Shown here: one piece after another, positions 22,216 through 35,196 of the stretch | Position numbering within the stretch: the first letter of the stretch is position 1 | How the letters are laid out: each line of letters starts with the position of its first letter | Origin: Mycogone perniciosa | Taxonomy: Eukaryota > Ascomycota > Sordariomycetes > Hypocreales > Hypocreaceae | DNA: 64,000 bases | Direction of reading: 5' to 3' | Assembly: GCA_025331125.1 (NCBI GenBank) | Contig: JAOALB010000001.1 | Coordinates: 186,001 to 250,000, forward strand | The notes under the pieces: model-generated | What the model was told of the DNA's origin: nothing | The model's input: the letters and a program-made list of their open reading frames with translations, nothing else | Database searches by the model: none | Program-made: the position numbers and the translations under genes

Positions 22216-23801
22216 CTACCTTAGTATTCGAAGAGAGAGAGCTCTCCGTGCCACATACATCATCATCTTCCTCCTCGTGAAACAAAGCTGCCTTGACGCA
22301 CATGCCAACAGCACATCATAGCATTCCAGTTGATATGTACTCGTATTCCGTATTCATCGAAATATGCAACCAGGCATGACGTTCATTGACCTGCCCGGCA
22401 CTTCCAAGCCGCAAACCCATTTCCCGGTAATAATCGGGACGTGGATCATAGATAACGGTGTATCTGATTCACTCCGAGGTCCATACCATTGCCATTGATT
22501 CGGAGCCGAATTGAGCAAAGCGATTACAAACCCACCTTCATCGCCACAATTATGATTCACCCCAAATCCACATCAAAAGTTTCTACATAGTACTACTAGG
22601 TAGTATCACCAAGATGAAAAAGATGACGTGGCTTTAAATAAACAAGAAAATTCCGTGGCAATGACGCGACGGTTTCCAACCAAACCGGCTCTCCCTCAAA
22701 GACATGCATGTCATGCATCGTGTGAAATTGTTTCAAAAATGCCGTCAGCAAATGCTCCCACAGTATCGCGACCTTGTTTGTATAACTACTGCTGAAATAC
22801 ATCCGAATACTAACCATGTATGATAGAACAAGCAAAGAAGTGAATGAATAACATCTACGACAAGGTATCATGCACTCATATCATGTACACATATGAGACC
22901 TCATTCTGCCGTATAATCTGACGCGAATACTAGTACTTCACCATCAATATCCATGTTCATTTCCTCTCTCCCTTGCCGTCAAGGAGGCCTGAGGGTTGAG
23001 TACTGAAGCAGAGACATGCCACCATACCATGCTATTCACAATCCAGCATAACTGGCTCAATTTATTTCATTACAGCCGTTCTACTTCGTACTCCTACAGA
23101 TTCTACCACTCATCGAAAAAGACACTTCCCATCTCGCGCACATACAATAATGAGCGTCTTTCTCTCCACCCACCAGACAAGAGTCAGTACAAGAAATTCT
23201 CTGACAATGTGATGTAAAATACGTATTTCTCATTTCATTGCGGACTTCTCGCTGTTCTTTCGCCAAAATGCCCATCAAGACACAAAAACAATTTTCACAC
23301 ATAGACAATAATCAGGTATACCGAAAAGTAGGTAGTGATCCCAACACCTGACAAAAAAACTTCTAACAAACTCGAGAAACATGAGCATCCCTGATTTCTG
23401 CTTGTCACATCGTCAAATCCCACAACCAGATCTAGTTGAAGGCACTCTTTTCGGTCATAACAGCCTCCACATGAATGGGGCAGAACAGGACTTGGAAGAT
23501 CATGCCAGACGGAACAGGAGACAAAAAGGAATGACAGAAAGCAAAAAAACCATGAAAAGAGGACCAAAATATGAAACACGCTTTATCCTCGCCAGCATCG
23601 CATATCGTAGATGTAGCCGCACAGGCAACAACATAAATGAGAACATTAAAACGTGCTGAAAGATATTCTTCGCATACTTGCTGATTACAATCTGGCACAG
23701 GCCGGGCAGATGACCGCCATCCATTGACGGCCGCTGCCGAGCCTCACCAACCCATAGTGCCGAAAACCCCAAAGTGGCTAAGTATATTGCTGCTCAGATC
23801 A

Positions 23802-26800
23802 TTATCGCTCGTCCCCGCCCCTTGCCTTACCTCGTCTTCTAAAGAAGTCCATAACGCGCTTGGCAGCTCCGCTGCTTCCCTCATGCCCACGGAAATCTTC
23901 TTGATCGTAAGCGTCAGAGAATCGCTTGTGATTCTTCTGTAATGCTCCACGGCTTGCTTGGCCATCACTAGTTCCGGGGCCATCAAAACCTCCAGATCCA
24001 CTGAAGCCATATGGATGTGACCCAAGCTGAGGCTGTGTAGGCGGCCGACGCATGTCCACTGAGGTTTCAGACCCGCTGTTCAAGTGAGTCCCGTGGTGCA
24101 TGTATGAGGGAACAGCATTTGGTCTCCTGCCGCTGTCTAGCTGAGTTGATTTGTATCGTTGGTGGTAAATAGGACTAGACCTGGCCGTCTCTTGTTGTTG
24201 AGTGTTGTCGTAAATGTTATCGAAGAATGGCGTGCTACCCCTGGCGTCCCCATGCGCTGTGAAGCTTCTTGGCTGGTCAGTTCGGGGGGTTTGAATTGGC
24301 AAGTCTTGCTGAGACTCTACCTCAGATGCTGGGGAATGTCCATAATCCTTGGAGAGGCCAACAGATTTGAGCGAGAAGGATGCGGGCAGTAGCGAGAACC
24401 GTCGCCGTTCCTTCTTTTCAACCGACTCCTGAGAGCCATTTATGCTGCCACTTCGCTTCTTACCCAGGCCAAGGGAGAATGACCGACGTGAGGCCTTGGA
24501 ATCTATTGATGGGCGTGACCTTGGCTCCTCTCCCTGACCGATGTTGTTGTTGGCCATGCTAATAGGTGGGTATTTCTTGGAAGACTTCTCTGTCTGCTGC
24601 TCTGATTTCTTACCCTTGCGACTAAATACCGATCCGCTGCGACCCAAAATTTTCGAGCCAATCTCTCCGATGGTGCTAGACCTCTTATGACCCCTGGCCT
24701 CAGGACCTCTGGACTCAGGGAAGCCAGACATCCGGGCAAACTTGGGCGGCACGCTCATGCTAGCTCTGCCTACAGCCTCATTATCATTGACATTCGAGGG
24801 CTGTTGAATACGCCCCTGCGCGTTAGTATCGGCAACCGCAGGTGGAGCAGGCTGGCCGTAGTTGACCCTAGTTTGCAAGCCCATAGATGCAGAAGACTGC
24901 ATAGAGTTGCCCGTATGAGGTCGAGTGCCACCAGCAGCAGGATTCAGAACGTAAGCATGGTCCGAAATTGCACGCATATCCCTGGAAGGTCTGGCTGGAG
25001 GGGGAGCGCCGGTATGCGCAGTTGGTGGCCGCATTGATACTGGAGGCCGCGACTGCGCGTCTCGAGAAGCCATAGCATCTCGGGGATGGGGCTTATCGTT
25101 AAGTGAGGGCGCTTCTTGGGCGGTCTCGCGATGTCGAGAAGTGGGCTGGGTCTGTGGCCTGGATCCTTCCGCATCCGTACCGCCGCGCTGTGTTTGAGTC
25201 ACAGGCGCAACATATTCGACTTGGACGGTTCGGCGCTTGGCATCCTTCGTTGAACGTTGGGCAGTGTCGACAGGGGAATCGATCTTGCCATGAGTCTTGG
25301 CCAATCCACCAACGGCTGTAGGTTGGGGTGATTTCGGTTTGGGAGTCTCGCGAACCGAGGCGCTTCTCGTAACCATAGGCCCCTCTGCAAAATCCGAAGT
25401 AGGAGCGCTCATGCTCTGAACCTCGGAAGGAGAGGTGGTCGAGCTCGTAATGAATTCGACAACATGTGCATATTCGCTCAACCAGCTGTGGCGAGCGACC
25501 TCGAACAAGTCGGCTCGTTTCCTGGGGTTCGGCACCAGGATTCGTCGCAGGAGATCTCGAGCATGTGGTGAGACGTATTCAGGGAAAGTTAGAGGCGTAG
25601 TCACAATATACTTGTAAAGAAGATTAATGTTATCGCCTTCGGGGTTGGCAGGATCATCATCGAATGGTAAGTAACCTGCAAGCATGGCATACTGGTGGAT
25701 ACTTGTTAGCATGTCAAGACATGAATTGGGAGAATATTGATGAACGTACCAAGATGACACCACAGCTCCACACATCGACTTTTCTTCCGGTGTATAGGGA
25801 ATCGCTCACTACGAGCTCGGGCGCAGCGTAACAGGGACTTCCGCAGCTGGTCTGCATCAAATCGCCCTTGCGGGTGCCATTGGATTTTATCTTATCGAGG
25901 CCCAATCTCTTAACGTATTCCCGGTCTAACAAATTAAGCTCCTCCTCTTCAGTCAATTCCTCGTGGGGATCAAACGTGTTCGCAAAACCAAAGTCGGTAA
26001 TGATGATATTTCGATGGCGATCCAAAAGCAAGTTTTCCAGTTTGAGATCTCGGTGGACAATTCCCTTCTTGTGAAGGTAACCCACGCCAGAGACCAACTG
26101 TGAGAAGAGTCGACGCGCTGCGGTGTCCTTCAAATATCGGTGATTCAAGATATAATCGAACAATTCTCCTCCAGACGCATATTCGAGAATGATGCCAATG
26201 TATCTATCAGTCTCAACCATGTCTATTAATCGCACAATATTCGGATGATGAATGCCACGGAGGATAGTAACTTCGCGCTTGATCTTCGCTAGTCGGGAGG
26301 GATTATGCCCGACGCTATCTCTCTTGATGAGTTTGATGGCCACCTGCGGTGCAATAATTAGCATATTTCTCTCCAACATGTAATCTGCTGAGTTAAAGCT
26401 TACCTGGACGCTGCTGTCTTGTTTCCATCCAAGCTTGACCTTTCCGAACTCGCCCTCACCAATGGTGTTTCCTAGGATGAAGTCGCCAAACTTGGTCGTC
26501 GTCTTGTTGCTTCGGCTGTGATCATGCCTGCTTCGACCACCCCGTCGTTCTTCAGACCCTGCGTTCATGGGCACAACGGGAGGCAACGCTGCCTGGTCAA
26601 GTTCCTGAGATGCAGAGGTGTGATAGTTTGCCCGACCATCATGACCATTTACGTCTTCACCGTTGGCGATGACCCGACCCAAATTCTCGCTTGCCTCGCG
26701 AGAGGCCTTCGAATTTGCTGCGGGATGGGTGCGAATAGGGATCGAGGTCTCGACTGCATGACCGTCCCGACTGCTGAGCTCCTGTGCAGCTGCATCCGGT

Positions 26801-27294
26801 GGCTGGTGATAATTATGTGTCCTCTTGCTCCTGCTATTGTCTACAGTTCCGTTTGTGTCACCGCGGGTGGCAGTCCGCGAGCCATCAGCCTGGCCATGTC
26901 TGGGAGAATTGTTCATCTTTTCGATCGAGTGATGATTTCGTCGCGAGTTACTGCCGCCAAGGCTATTGGACGAAGAGCGCGGGGGAGCCGAGGGCTCAGC
27001 GGTCGCCAAGCGGTCAGAGCCAGGAGCCTGGTGGTTGGAGGGACGAGCTGTGCCCGTGGCAGGGCGAGAGTTCATCGAGGGGTGGGTCTCGAACGGGACA
27101 GAGGCGCCGTTGCTGTTCTTGCGGGTGGGTGGGCGTCTCGATGATGGCGGCGTCGATGCGCTCTGGTGGGCATTGTAGATTTCCCTGTTTGGGGAAGAGT
27201 GTGATGGCGCGTACTGGCGGCTCGAGGGCGACGACAGAGGCGAAGACAACACTGTTGGTTGGTGAGGGGCCGTCTGTAAAGCAGCCGACGACAT
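23802..27294 (-). CDS. Kin4/KfsA-type serine/threonine protein kinase
   Basis: Protein kinase of the Kin4 group; yeast Kin4 restrains mitotic exit when the spindle is misplaced, and Aspergillus KfsA affects septation. Three exons: 27294-26404, 26343-25750 and 25691-23802, total 1124 residues. Introns: 26344-26403 (60 bp, GTAAGC...GCAG) and 25692-25749 (58 bp, GTACGT...CCAG), both in phase. The kinase domain follows a disordered N-terminus of 265 residues: GEGEFGKV at 279-286, VAIK Lys 301, HRDLKLEN with Asp 396, DFG 414-416, and APE 471-473. A roughly 40-residue acidic insert between DFG and the T-loop (LMQTSCGSPCYAAPE, candidate Thr 462) is typical of this group, as is YAMLAGYLPFDDDPANPEGD. 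The long C-terminal tail is Ser/Pro-rich and ends with a basic motif (AAKRVMDFFRRRGKARGG) that I believe is conserved. All catalytic residues are present. Confidence 0.92.
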
Positions 27295-30200
27295 CTTCTT
27301 TCACGCTAGAACGCGTGATGAGAGGACCAAGGCGAAGTCAGATGCTGGTTTTGATAAACAATTAAACAAAACAAGAAACACGGTATCTTGGTGGCCTTTT
27401 TTCGGTCCTTCGAAAGTCGTGTCGATGTCCGAAGGCGCCGTCAGCAATATAATAACAACAAAAGGGTTGCGTGCAATTGTTGCTGGTTGGCGAGGCAGTA
27501 AACAGCCAAAAATGTTGCAACCGTTGTTCTATTTTGGCAAAGCTTCACGACGATTTTCTTGTTACACGTCGACGTGAAACTCAGGTGCTGCAAATCAATT
27601 TGCCACGGGTAAATACGCCAGCGACTGGATTTGAAGCCTGAAATTGTGACAATGGGCCAACTTGGGTTATTTCATGGTTCGTCTGGTCGGTCGCAGCGGT
27701 AGGCACTATTTTTTGGTTGTTTCACGGGTGTGTCGCGGCCCAGCAGATAGCAGAGCTGCGTCCCCTGAGTGGACAGGCGTCAGCACACGCGCAGTGCTAA
27801 ATGAGGGGGTCGGCGCTGCGAGGAACTGGCAGGGCAGGACAGGGTATTAAGAATTAGGGCACCTCGGGCGCTTTGGATTGGGTGCCTCTTCTGCTCGTGG
27901 TTCACAGTGGCCGTATGCAGTCGTTGTCGTCTGATCAATCAATCAACCAGCAAATCATCCACCACAAGCCAGGCAGGGAGGAGGAATATCTGGGCGCTGG
28001 CCAGCAGGCTGATAAGGAAGAGTTGTGGACGAAGGGCCGAATGGGCTTTGAGTACGGAGTACGAAGAGGTGCTACTCGCGCGCGAAGGAGGGAGGCTGGA
28101 CTGCTGCTAGAGAACCGGAATGGCTGGGCCCAGCCAAAGGCAAAACCGTCCGTACTCGTACTGTGTGGGCGAGGGTACTCCGGACCGCGCGTGTCGGTAC
28201 AAAATGTACAATGCGTAGATAGGCACAAGCACAGTTCCAACGGTCAGCGAGAACGAGGGCGGGAGGGAGAGGCGAGGACAATCATCGATTCATCAATCCA
28301 GAACAGATGGCCCAGGCTCAAGAAGCTGCTAGGCGAAATTGATGGGAGAGATGAGATGAGACTTTCTGGCAAGCCGGTGGACCCCAGTGCTACCCTCAGC
28401 GCTCCTTGGCCATGGATGTCCGTACAGGTACTTCCCAGCCCGCCCAAGCCTCGGCGGCCTAGAGGTACCTGCAGGCGCGTCATTCACTGGCCGAAACGCG
28501 CTAGACCCAGCGGCCGATGCAGGCTCGGGTACCCTGACCGCGTCGTTCCTGCATGTACCGGGTACATGACCTCTGGCAACTGGTTTAGCCGTCCAGGTCA
28601 GATGGGCCTTCCACCCAAATTAGTCTCACCAAAAGGAACCCTGCAACCTTACCCAGACGAAGCAGAGAGGAAAAAAGGCAGTCTGTCCCGTCTTGACTGT
28701 CTTTCGTTATCCGTATTCCGTACTCCGTATCCTCCGTATATCGACGTCAATAAGGGCAATCGGCTGACTGCGACGCGTTGATTGTTGGTGATCCTTAATG
28801 GTTCATGCTGGTCAGCAGCCACCATGAACTCTCCCGGAGGCGCTCAGATCTCCATTCTCGCTCTTACATACATGGCCCGATTCTATTGCTACGGATATTA
28901 ATACATACTTCGAAGTACTCCGTGCCTGATGATGCTGCCACGGAACACACTACTGCTGTATGTCAGCAGAAGAGGCAGCAAATCACAAGCAAGCTCTACC
29001 AGCCGTCTCAGCTGGACGTTCCCTGGATGATGCATCTGTTATCGGTGACACCGTAATCTCTCTTGGCGGATTGGCGCAAGGGATGCTTTGAGTCTTTTCT
29101 TGTCTCTGAACGGTGCCATGCTCCATACGGAGTACAGTCCGTCGAGAAAAGAGGCGTTGCAAAGGCAGGGAGATTGGGCAACAACGCTCTTCCACCTGAA
29201 ATAGTTGCGTCACGCCTCTCATCTCATCTAATGCACCTATTCTCCCTCGCCATCGGCCTCGTAATACGAGTTTGGAGACAACAATAATCTTCAATGTGGG
29301 CCACGTGCCGGCGGAAGTGGTTTTCGCAATCCTTCCCAAACCTACTACGGAGTCCTGCTAGTGGTGATATTACTACGAGTATTAGTAGTAAGTCAGTAAT
29401 AGTAGGTTTCCATTCCCATCCAACGATCCCAATCTATCATTCCCTACTACTCGTCGTACTAGCACTACTATTCCGGGTAGTTGATTAATTGATCGTATTG
29501 ACTACGTCTTAGTAGTACTAGCTAGTACCTAGGTAGGCTGGAGTATATCAGACCAAGGTGTGAACAACCTATGAGCCTCTTGTTGCCCCCACAGCCTCAT
29601 ATCACTAGTATTGCCGCTCCAGCCTGGCTGGCGGCTAATAGTGCCTACCATATCTCGATCCTAATTGGGATTACAGTTTCTCATTTGTACTCGTAGTACT
29701 TCGTACAAGTCTCTAAATACCACGAGTACCCTGTAGCAACATATGTTGTTGAGCCTTCATGTTCTAGGTGCTTGATTGTGGTGAAAGACTTCGTACGATA
29801 GCCTAAGACGCAATGGGAGGCTGGAATGCCTATTTCGGTAAATAGGCTTTGCGAATTCCTGCATTTGAGGTTCGGGATGGCTTGCATACTATTTCCCAGG
29901 TTGTCGATGTATCAAGCATCTCCCATGCTGTTGTTATCGAACTCGGGTATTCATGCATTATTGCCTACCCGGAACGATTGTTGAGGTTAGATTCTGTTTA
30001 CTCATAATATGACTTACCCTGCCCATAGCATGTATCTCATAATTTCTTGTGGCTTTCCTCATTTGATGGCAATTGAGTACCCATACAACAGAGATTCACT
30101 CATTATTATAGCTCCACCACTTTGTTGTCCAGTCCCGAGACAGGCGGGTCACTCCACGTGAAACGTGTGGCACTCACCCAATTTCCACCTCCGCATTTCA

Positions 30201-30903
30201 CAAACAATCCCAAGGGCAGTCGAAACAGAGCGAAATTCCCCCATGAGCTTTGTACTCCGTACAGTTCCTTGTGTGCATAAGCCGTTGGTCAGGGATCCAT
30301 TGATACCGCACAACGAAGAATGCGATTTTTTTCTCATTGCATTGACGGAAATGAAACCACATTAACAACACAACCCAAGAAAGGAACCATTATTTGTTGT
30401 CCTCCCACTCTCGGACCTCCTCCAAAAAGAGCATTTTAACAATTGGTAAACAGTCACTGATATATATTTTGATGAAAAATCGACAGCAATTTGTTTCCAT
30501 CATCATTGCGGTGGCCATAGTCTGGCCATTTCTCGGTCTATTGAAACGAGATCTACGAAGCAAGTCTGAAATACCCCAAGGGCAGCTATACAAGTTCCGG
30601 TGGTGTCTCAGTCTTGAAATCTTCAAAAACTGGAGATACGCCCTTCCGATAAAGATCGCAAGGGGTATTTAAAACCCACCCTAAAGCATGCACATTGTTG
30701 ACGCAGATTACGCTAATCTTGCGTGAGTCCGCCTCATTTTTGTCTCTCGCATCAGACTCTGAGTACTATTGTGTCTGGGACAAACACCTGCCTATTAGAT
30801 ACGCCAACATATCTATGTCTCGTAGACCAGCCATGCGATTCCCCAACACGTATTCGTGTATTATATCAGTTTTCATAACTCATGCATCTCAATATAGAGA
30901 CAT
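27295..30903. other. 3.6-kb intergenic region upstream of the kinase
   Basis: Contains the kinase promoter and leader on the left and the GWT1 3' region on the right. The longest open frame (27873-28781, plus, 302 codons) has no family resemblance and runs through TACGGAG-type words, so it is treated as chance. TACGGAG words occur near 28053, 28720, 28918, 29127 and 30252, and AGT-rich repeats near 29365-29400 and 29505-29530. Nothing else is recognised. Confidence 0.5.
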
Positions 30904-32450
30904 TCAAAGCTTGATAGATATGTTGCATGCATCCAGTGCTACAGCAACACCGGTGATGGTTGCTGCATAACCGAGCAAGATACCCATAGTCGCAAGGGGA
31001 GTCGCATCCAGAGTCGGTACAGTCATATTGACAAGGCCTGTCAGCAAATTTGCTACGAGAAACAAAGCCAGGCCATTGCGGTTAAACGCTCTTAGGACTG
31101 GGCTTGTAGCTGCATCGTAAGCCTCCTTCTCTGCCCTCGCATCGGTGGCGTTGTAAAACGAGGGAAAGAAGAGGCTGTCAACGATGCAGAATGCCAAAAT
31201 CTGCCAACAGTTGAATGCCGCAACCCAAAGAACGTACGGCAAGTTTGCTAATCGACGGGAGACTGTCAGGCCCAACCCATAGTTGTAACTGGTAGAAAGG
31301 AGGTAGAGGCCTGTCCAGACCCCAGCCCAAACTGCGATGGTCATGAGGAGAGTGTTCCTTTGTATCCCCGCAGAGCTACTGCTCGAGGTAATGTGTCTAG
31401 GAATGATGAACTTTCCAAGATCTTGACCGGTAAGGAAAATAGCGAAATAGCCAAAGAAGCTGAATATGCCCTCGCGGTTCATGGAAAGCAGGTCTGTCCT
31501 TGGCCCAGTGAGGATGAAGGCTTTGAGATCTGTGTTCTCAAGGAGGATCTGGTAAATGCCACCAACGAGCAAAGCCAATGCAGCATGCGATGGAATGAAG
31601 CGCAAAGCAGCTTGAAAGAGTGCTACAAAGGGAGGCAGGAAGCCTAATGTGAAGAAGAAGTTCCAATGGACTCCGTATTCTGTCACATGTTCGGCGTAAT
31701 CCAGCCCTTTGACACTCAAAAGGCGGATAAAGCCCAGGATTAGAAGTGGTATTGAGTGGCGCAGTGATTGTAGCAAACGAACAGTCAAAGGTGTCTTATG
31801 ACCAGATGCTCTTTCTTTGAGGGCTGGTCGAGCCGCAACAACACCAGCGGAGAAGACAAACGCACCAACACCCATATCCATCAGTGATGTACCCCATGTC
31901 TCAACCTTGGCAAACCGCCGTGGGAAGAGGCGGAAGTCAACGGCCAGAATGGCGACACAGGTGACAATCATCATACATCCTCGGTAGGTGGTGAGGAATG
32001 GCTTGACGGCCATGACAGGAAGCGGCCCAGAGGCAGCCTTGGATTGGGCATTTGGCGGGACCTTTGGCTTTTTCCTCCGGGATGCGATACTCGAAGGTAG
32101 AGTGAATACCAAAACAGCCGGCGCCAATAGAAGCAGGTTCAGGAGAAAGGGCGAACTTGAGTAGAGGGTCGTGGCAAGGAGAATGGCACCAACATTGAGG
32201 AAGAAGTCGACGGAGAACCCGAGAATCGAATATGGCTTGAAGAACGAATGGCGGGCTTGCAAGACGGACCAAAGAAGAACGGCTACCTAACGCACGGGTT
32301 AGTGGTTGGCCTGAGAATGTAAGCGGTGTTGATAAGAATAGAACATACTGGCGCGACTGATGTCACGAAGCTGATTTCCGATACCGAACCTCCAGACAAG
32401 TTGGACACGAAGTCCTCTTTGCGTTGCTTGTAGCTCGCCGTATCCGACAT
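30904..32450 (-). CDS. GWT1: GPI inositol acyltransferase Gwt1/PIG-W
   Basis: ER membrane enzyme that transfers an acyl chain from acyl-CoA to the inositol of GlcN-PI, an early GPI-anchor step; in fungi it is the target of the Gwt1-inhibitor antifungals. Two exons: 32450-32349 (34 codons) and 32286-30904, joined by a 62-bp intron (32287-32348, GTATGT...GTTAG), giving 494 residues against 490 in yeast. The N-terminus MSDTASYKQRKEDFVSNLSGG and the segment PFLTTYRGCMMIVTCVAILAVDFRLFPRRF, with the following ETWGTSLMDMGVGAFVFSAG, are diagnostic family blocks. GLDYAEHVTEYGVHWNFFFTLG and NREGIFSFFGYFAIFLTG also match. About a dozen hydrophobic segments are visible. It shares a pathway with the PIG-U gene 21 kb to the left. 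It is divergent from the hypothetical gene at 33247. Confidence 0.95.
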
Positions 32451-33246
32451 TATGAACGATCCAGCCCCAAAGAGAAAGCGCTTAATGTAACATGGCCGTA
32501 TTGAAAGGCGCGCAGCGGGGACAGGTATAGCGAGGCTGTGGCCTGATGAGGACACCTGGAAAGTTGGCGATGGTGATGTCAGCCTTGTGCACACGACCAT
32601 CGTCCATCATCACGTGCCCACTACTAACACAACACAACAACGAACCTCACCAGGAAGTTTGGCGAGAACAATGTCAAGCGTCACCGTCTGTACACCCCCT
32701 TTTCGCAATCACATTTGCGAAAACCGTCTAGAATGGATTTTATATTGGATGCCTAATATTGGCACGAATAGCGCCCACTGCCGTTCTTTGTGTGCTGTGA
32801 CTCGGCAAAGATACTAACGCACTGTGTTGCTTTATTCTCGCTGTCGGCATCGGCATCACCAACCAACTGCCTATTAACAGCACACCCCCGTGCATTCCGG
32901 ACCTTTGTGATGCAAACAATTGGAATGCTGAGAGTGCTAAGAATATGATCAAGCGAGCTTGCCGCTGTTGGTTGTCTTTCGTCTGGCTTCTCTCATCTGG
33001 AGCTAGCCCTTGTATCCGAACTTCATTGACGGCGTGAAAGACTCTTCATGGCCAGCACACTGACCAAGATGCGCTGCGATATGGTTTATTTAAGACATCG
33101 CCCGCCTTGATGGGAGTTGAGATCCGGATCATGATCTTTCATCCATTCAAGACTTCTTGAAGTTCTCTCGCCCTCATTCATCACTGATATCTTCGATTAT
33201 CATCATCATGACACTATTAAAGAGGACCAGGGCTCACCTTCCAGCT
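32451..33246. promoter_or_regulatory. Divergent promoter region, GWT1 and hypothetical gene
   Basis: About 0.8 kb separates the two divergent starts and should hold both promoters. No TACGGAG word and no coding signal were noticed. In-frame ATGs for the right-hand gene occur at 33157 and 33208 within this stretch, so its leader may be shorter than drawn. Confidence 0.4.
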
Positions 33247-34422
33247 ATGGAGCCTATCCAAACCAGCTATATCAATCTACCAGACCGATCACGCACGCCT
33301 ATAAGGCGACGACCGAGTCCTCTGTCTAGAGCCGTCCGAATAGGGCCTCATCGATCTGCATCAGGGTCCTCGGATTCTGAAGGCTTGCAAGATGACGGGG
33401 AGCAACCCATTTATATGACACAGCTGGGAAAGCTTCGAATTTCGGATTGCGACTCACCAGTTGCACCTGGGCTGACCACCCCCTCCGGCACACGGTGGAC
33501 TGTTGCGAGACAACCTCATCCAACACCTGTGTCTGCGGTTGCAAAGAATCCTGATCTGGTGCCTCCTGTAATTGAAGTACGCGCAACGGGAAATAACATC
33601 CAAGGAGCAGAGAACAACGAAGCGTCCACGCCCATAACAACTAATGCTGCACACCTGTCCCTTCACGCACAGCCGCCCTCAAACCGGAGACGGTCTGCCC
33701 CGTGCTGTGGAGCTTCCATCAGACAGTTGCGCTTCCAGAAATACCGCGAGGATCTGTGGAAATTAGGTGCCCGCGCTTTTGGCCATGCAGAAGATGCCGA
33801 TGCCTTCGTAATGCCCGTGCAGCTTCGTCGACCGGCTCTCTCAGATGGTGAAGCTACCCTATCACCACTGTCGCCACCAAGTGGCCGCCTCAACGTCCGC
33901 GCGGTGGTTTACTCAAAGAAGCGTGCTACCATTGGCCTTAAACGTGAGTTCGACCTGGATGCGCTCCGGGCGACGATTCCCGACCCATTGCCGTCTCCTC
34001 GCTCGCCCAACTTTGATCGAGAGGCTTTACTTTCGACGATCGGAGCGAGGTTGTCTCCTACACCAACATCAATCAACAAGAGTTGCAACACCAGGAACGA
34101 GAACCCAAAAGTTGAAAGATTTTATCCAGGAGCTGTTGCCGTACCCATGCGTAAGTGATTCAACCATATGGAAGCGGTAACGGGAGACTCGGAACCTGTC
34201 AGAACTAACAGCCGTCAAGATTTTCAATATGCACGGGCTCAACTTCCTGCCCTTGCTGCCATCATGCTATCAGATCAAGTTCGGCCGGGGGATACCATTG
34301 GCCTACCTGTGCCTCACTCGAGAGCGTGGTTAGAAACGGTTGCGTTTGTGTATACAGGAGAGGAGGAGCTTCTTACGGAGCAAGTCAAGGAGAACATCTG
34401 GTATCTCGGTGGCAAGATTTGA
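33247..34422 (+). CDS. Conserved-looking hypothetical protein, two exons
   Basis: I do not recognise a named family. The proposed model is exon 33247-34150 (other in-frame starts at 33157 and 33208), an intron of 69 bp (34151-34219, GTAAGT, branch CTAAC, acceptor CAAG) and exon 34220-34422. The N-terminal half is disordered and basic/Ser-rich; GASIRQLRFQKYREDLWKLGARAF looks structured. The short last exon (HFQYARAQLPALAAIML, then AWLETVAFVYTGEEELL, VKENIWYLGGKI) looks like the conserved C-terminal part of a family seen in other moulds. Just before the intron, another frame (about 34105-34150) reads KDFIQELLPYPC, which looks more protein-like than the modelled frame. This suggests a sequence error, compensating frameshifts, or a wrong junction. 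The gene is probably real but the model is uncertain around 34080-34220. Confidence 0.55.
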
Positions 34423-35112
34423 TTACGGAGATGTCATGGGTGTGTTTGGCCTGGTCGTTTCCTTTCCATTCAATTACATATAGGGTAGCATCTGTCTTGT
34501 GGTCGAGTCTCCGGCCGACTCGGAATGACAATTGAGCAACGTCTGCATAGTAGCTAGCCCAATTCATTGCTAATCTGACCCTGTCCGGTTTGTCATGACA
34601 CCAGGGATGTATTTTTAAGATCCGAATGCTCCGGCAATCCGGTTATCCATGTCTTTTTTTATCCTCCTCGTTTTTGGAACTCCGGGATGCCGAGAATTGA
34701 CATGATCGATTATCGTATCATGAGCTCCTTGCAGAATAGACAGTTTCTGGATACGAACAACCCATCCGCTTAGCGACCACTAGTTCCTAAACATTCGGTC
34801 TTACGACCGCTGTTCCCCAGCATTTTAGGATAGCCTACATGATAGATCACCATCGCCAGCCTGGATCGCACATCCTCTTTCGCCTCAGGGCTGAGACATG
34901 GCGACGAGAGCCGTTGAAAATATGCCCGTCACGAGGGCTCGCCACCTTGATCCCAAGCCCCATGGCGCGGACGTCGCTCAGCTCTTTGTGAAGGAGGGAT
35001 GTGGCAGACTGCCGGCGTGAATGACCAGGGTCAGACCACCACTCGCAAGCTGCCCACCATCATGGCAACGATAGAACTGCTGGTGAAGCCGAAAATGTCG
35101 ATGTGTGCGTAT

Positions 35113-35196
35113 AGGTATGTATGTATGCTGCATGTGGTATGTACGTGTATGTGTATGTATGTACTCGTATGTACGTACGTGTGTTTGTGTGTGTAT
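35113..35196. repeat. GTAT/GTGT-rich imperfect microsatellite
   Basis: Imperfect repetition of GTATGT and GTACGT units over about 80 bp, followed shortly (35238-35262) by four copies of the hexamer CAGCAT. Open frames in this region are products of the repeat. Confidence 0.7.

Larger units (their letters stand above)
21237..23801. other. Intergenic region between CAX promoter and kinase 3' end
   Basis: No convincing gene in 2.6 kb. Near the exchanger start lies a CT/GA-rich leader. A (TCAC)n run occupies 21788-21808. Two notable TACGGAG arrays are present, a perfect 18-bp palindrome at 21985-22002 and a three-unit direct array at 22193-22215. The right part (22.6-23.8 kb) is AT-rich with short ORFs on both strands and is probably the kinase 3' untranslated region. 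Confidence 0.5.

Noticed and set aside
27873..28781. 302-codon plus-strand ORF upstream of the kinase
   Set aside because: No family resemblance, unusual composition, and it runs through TACGGAG-type repeats; most likely a chance open frame in leader or promoter DNA.
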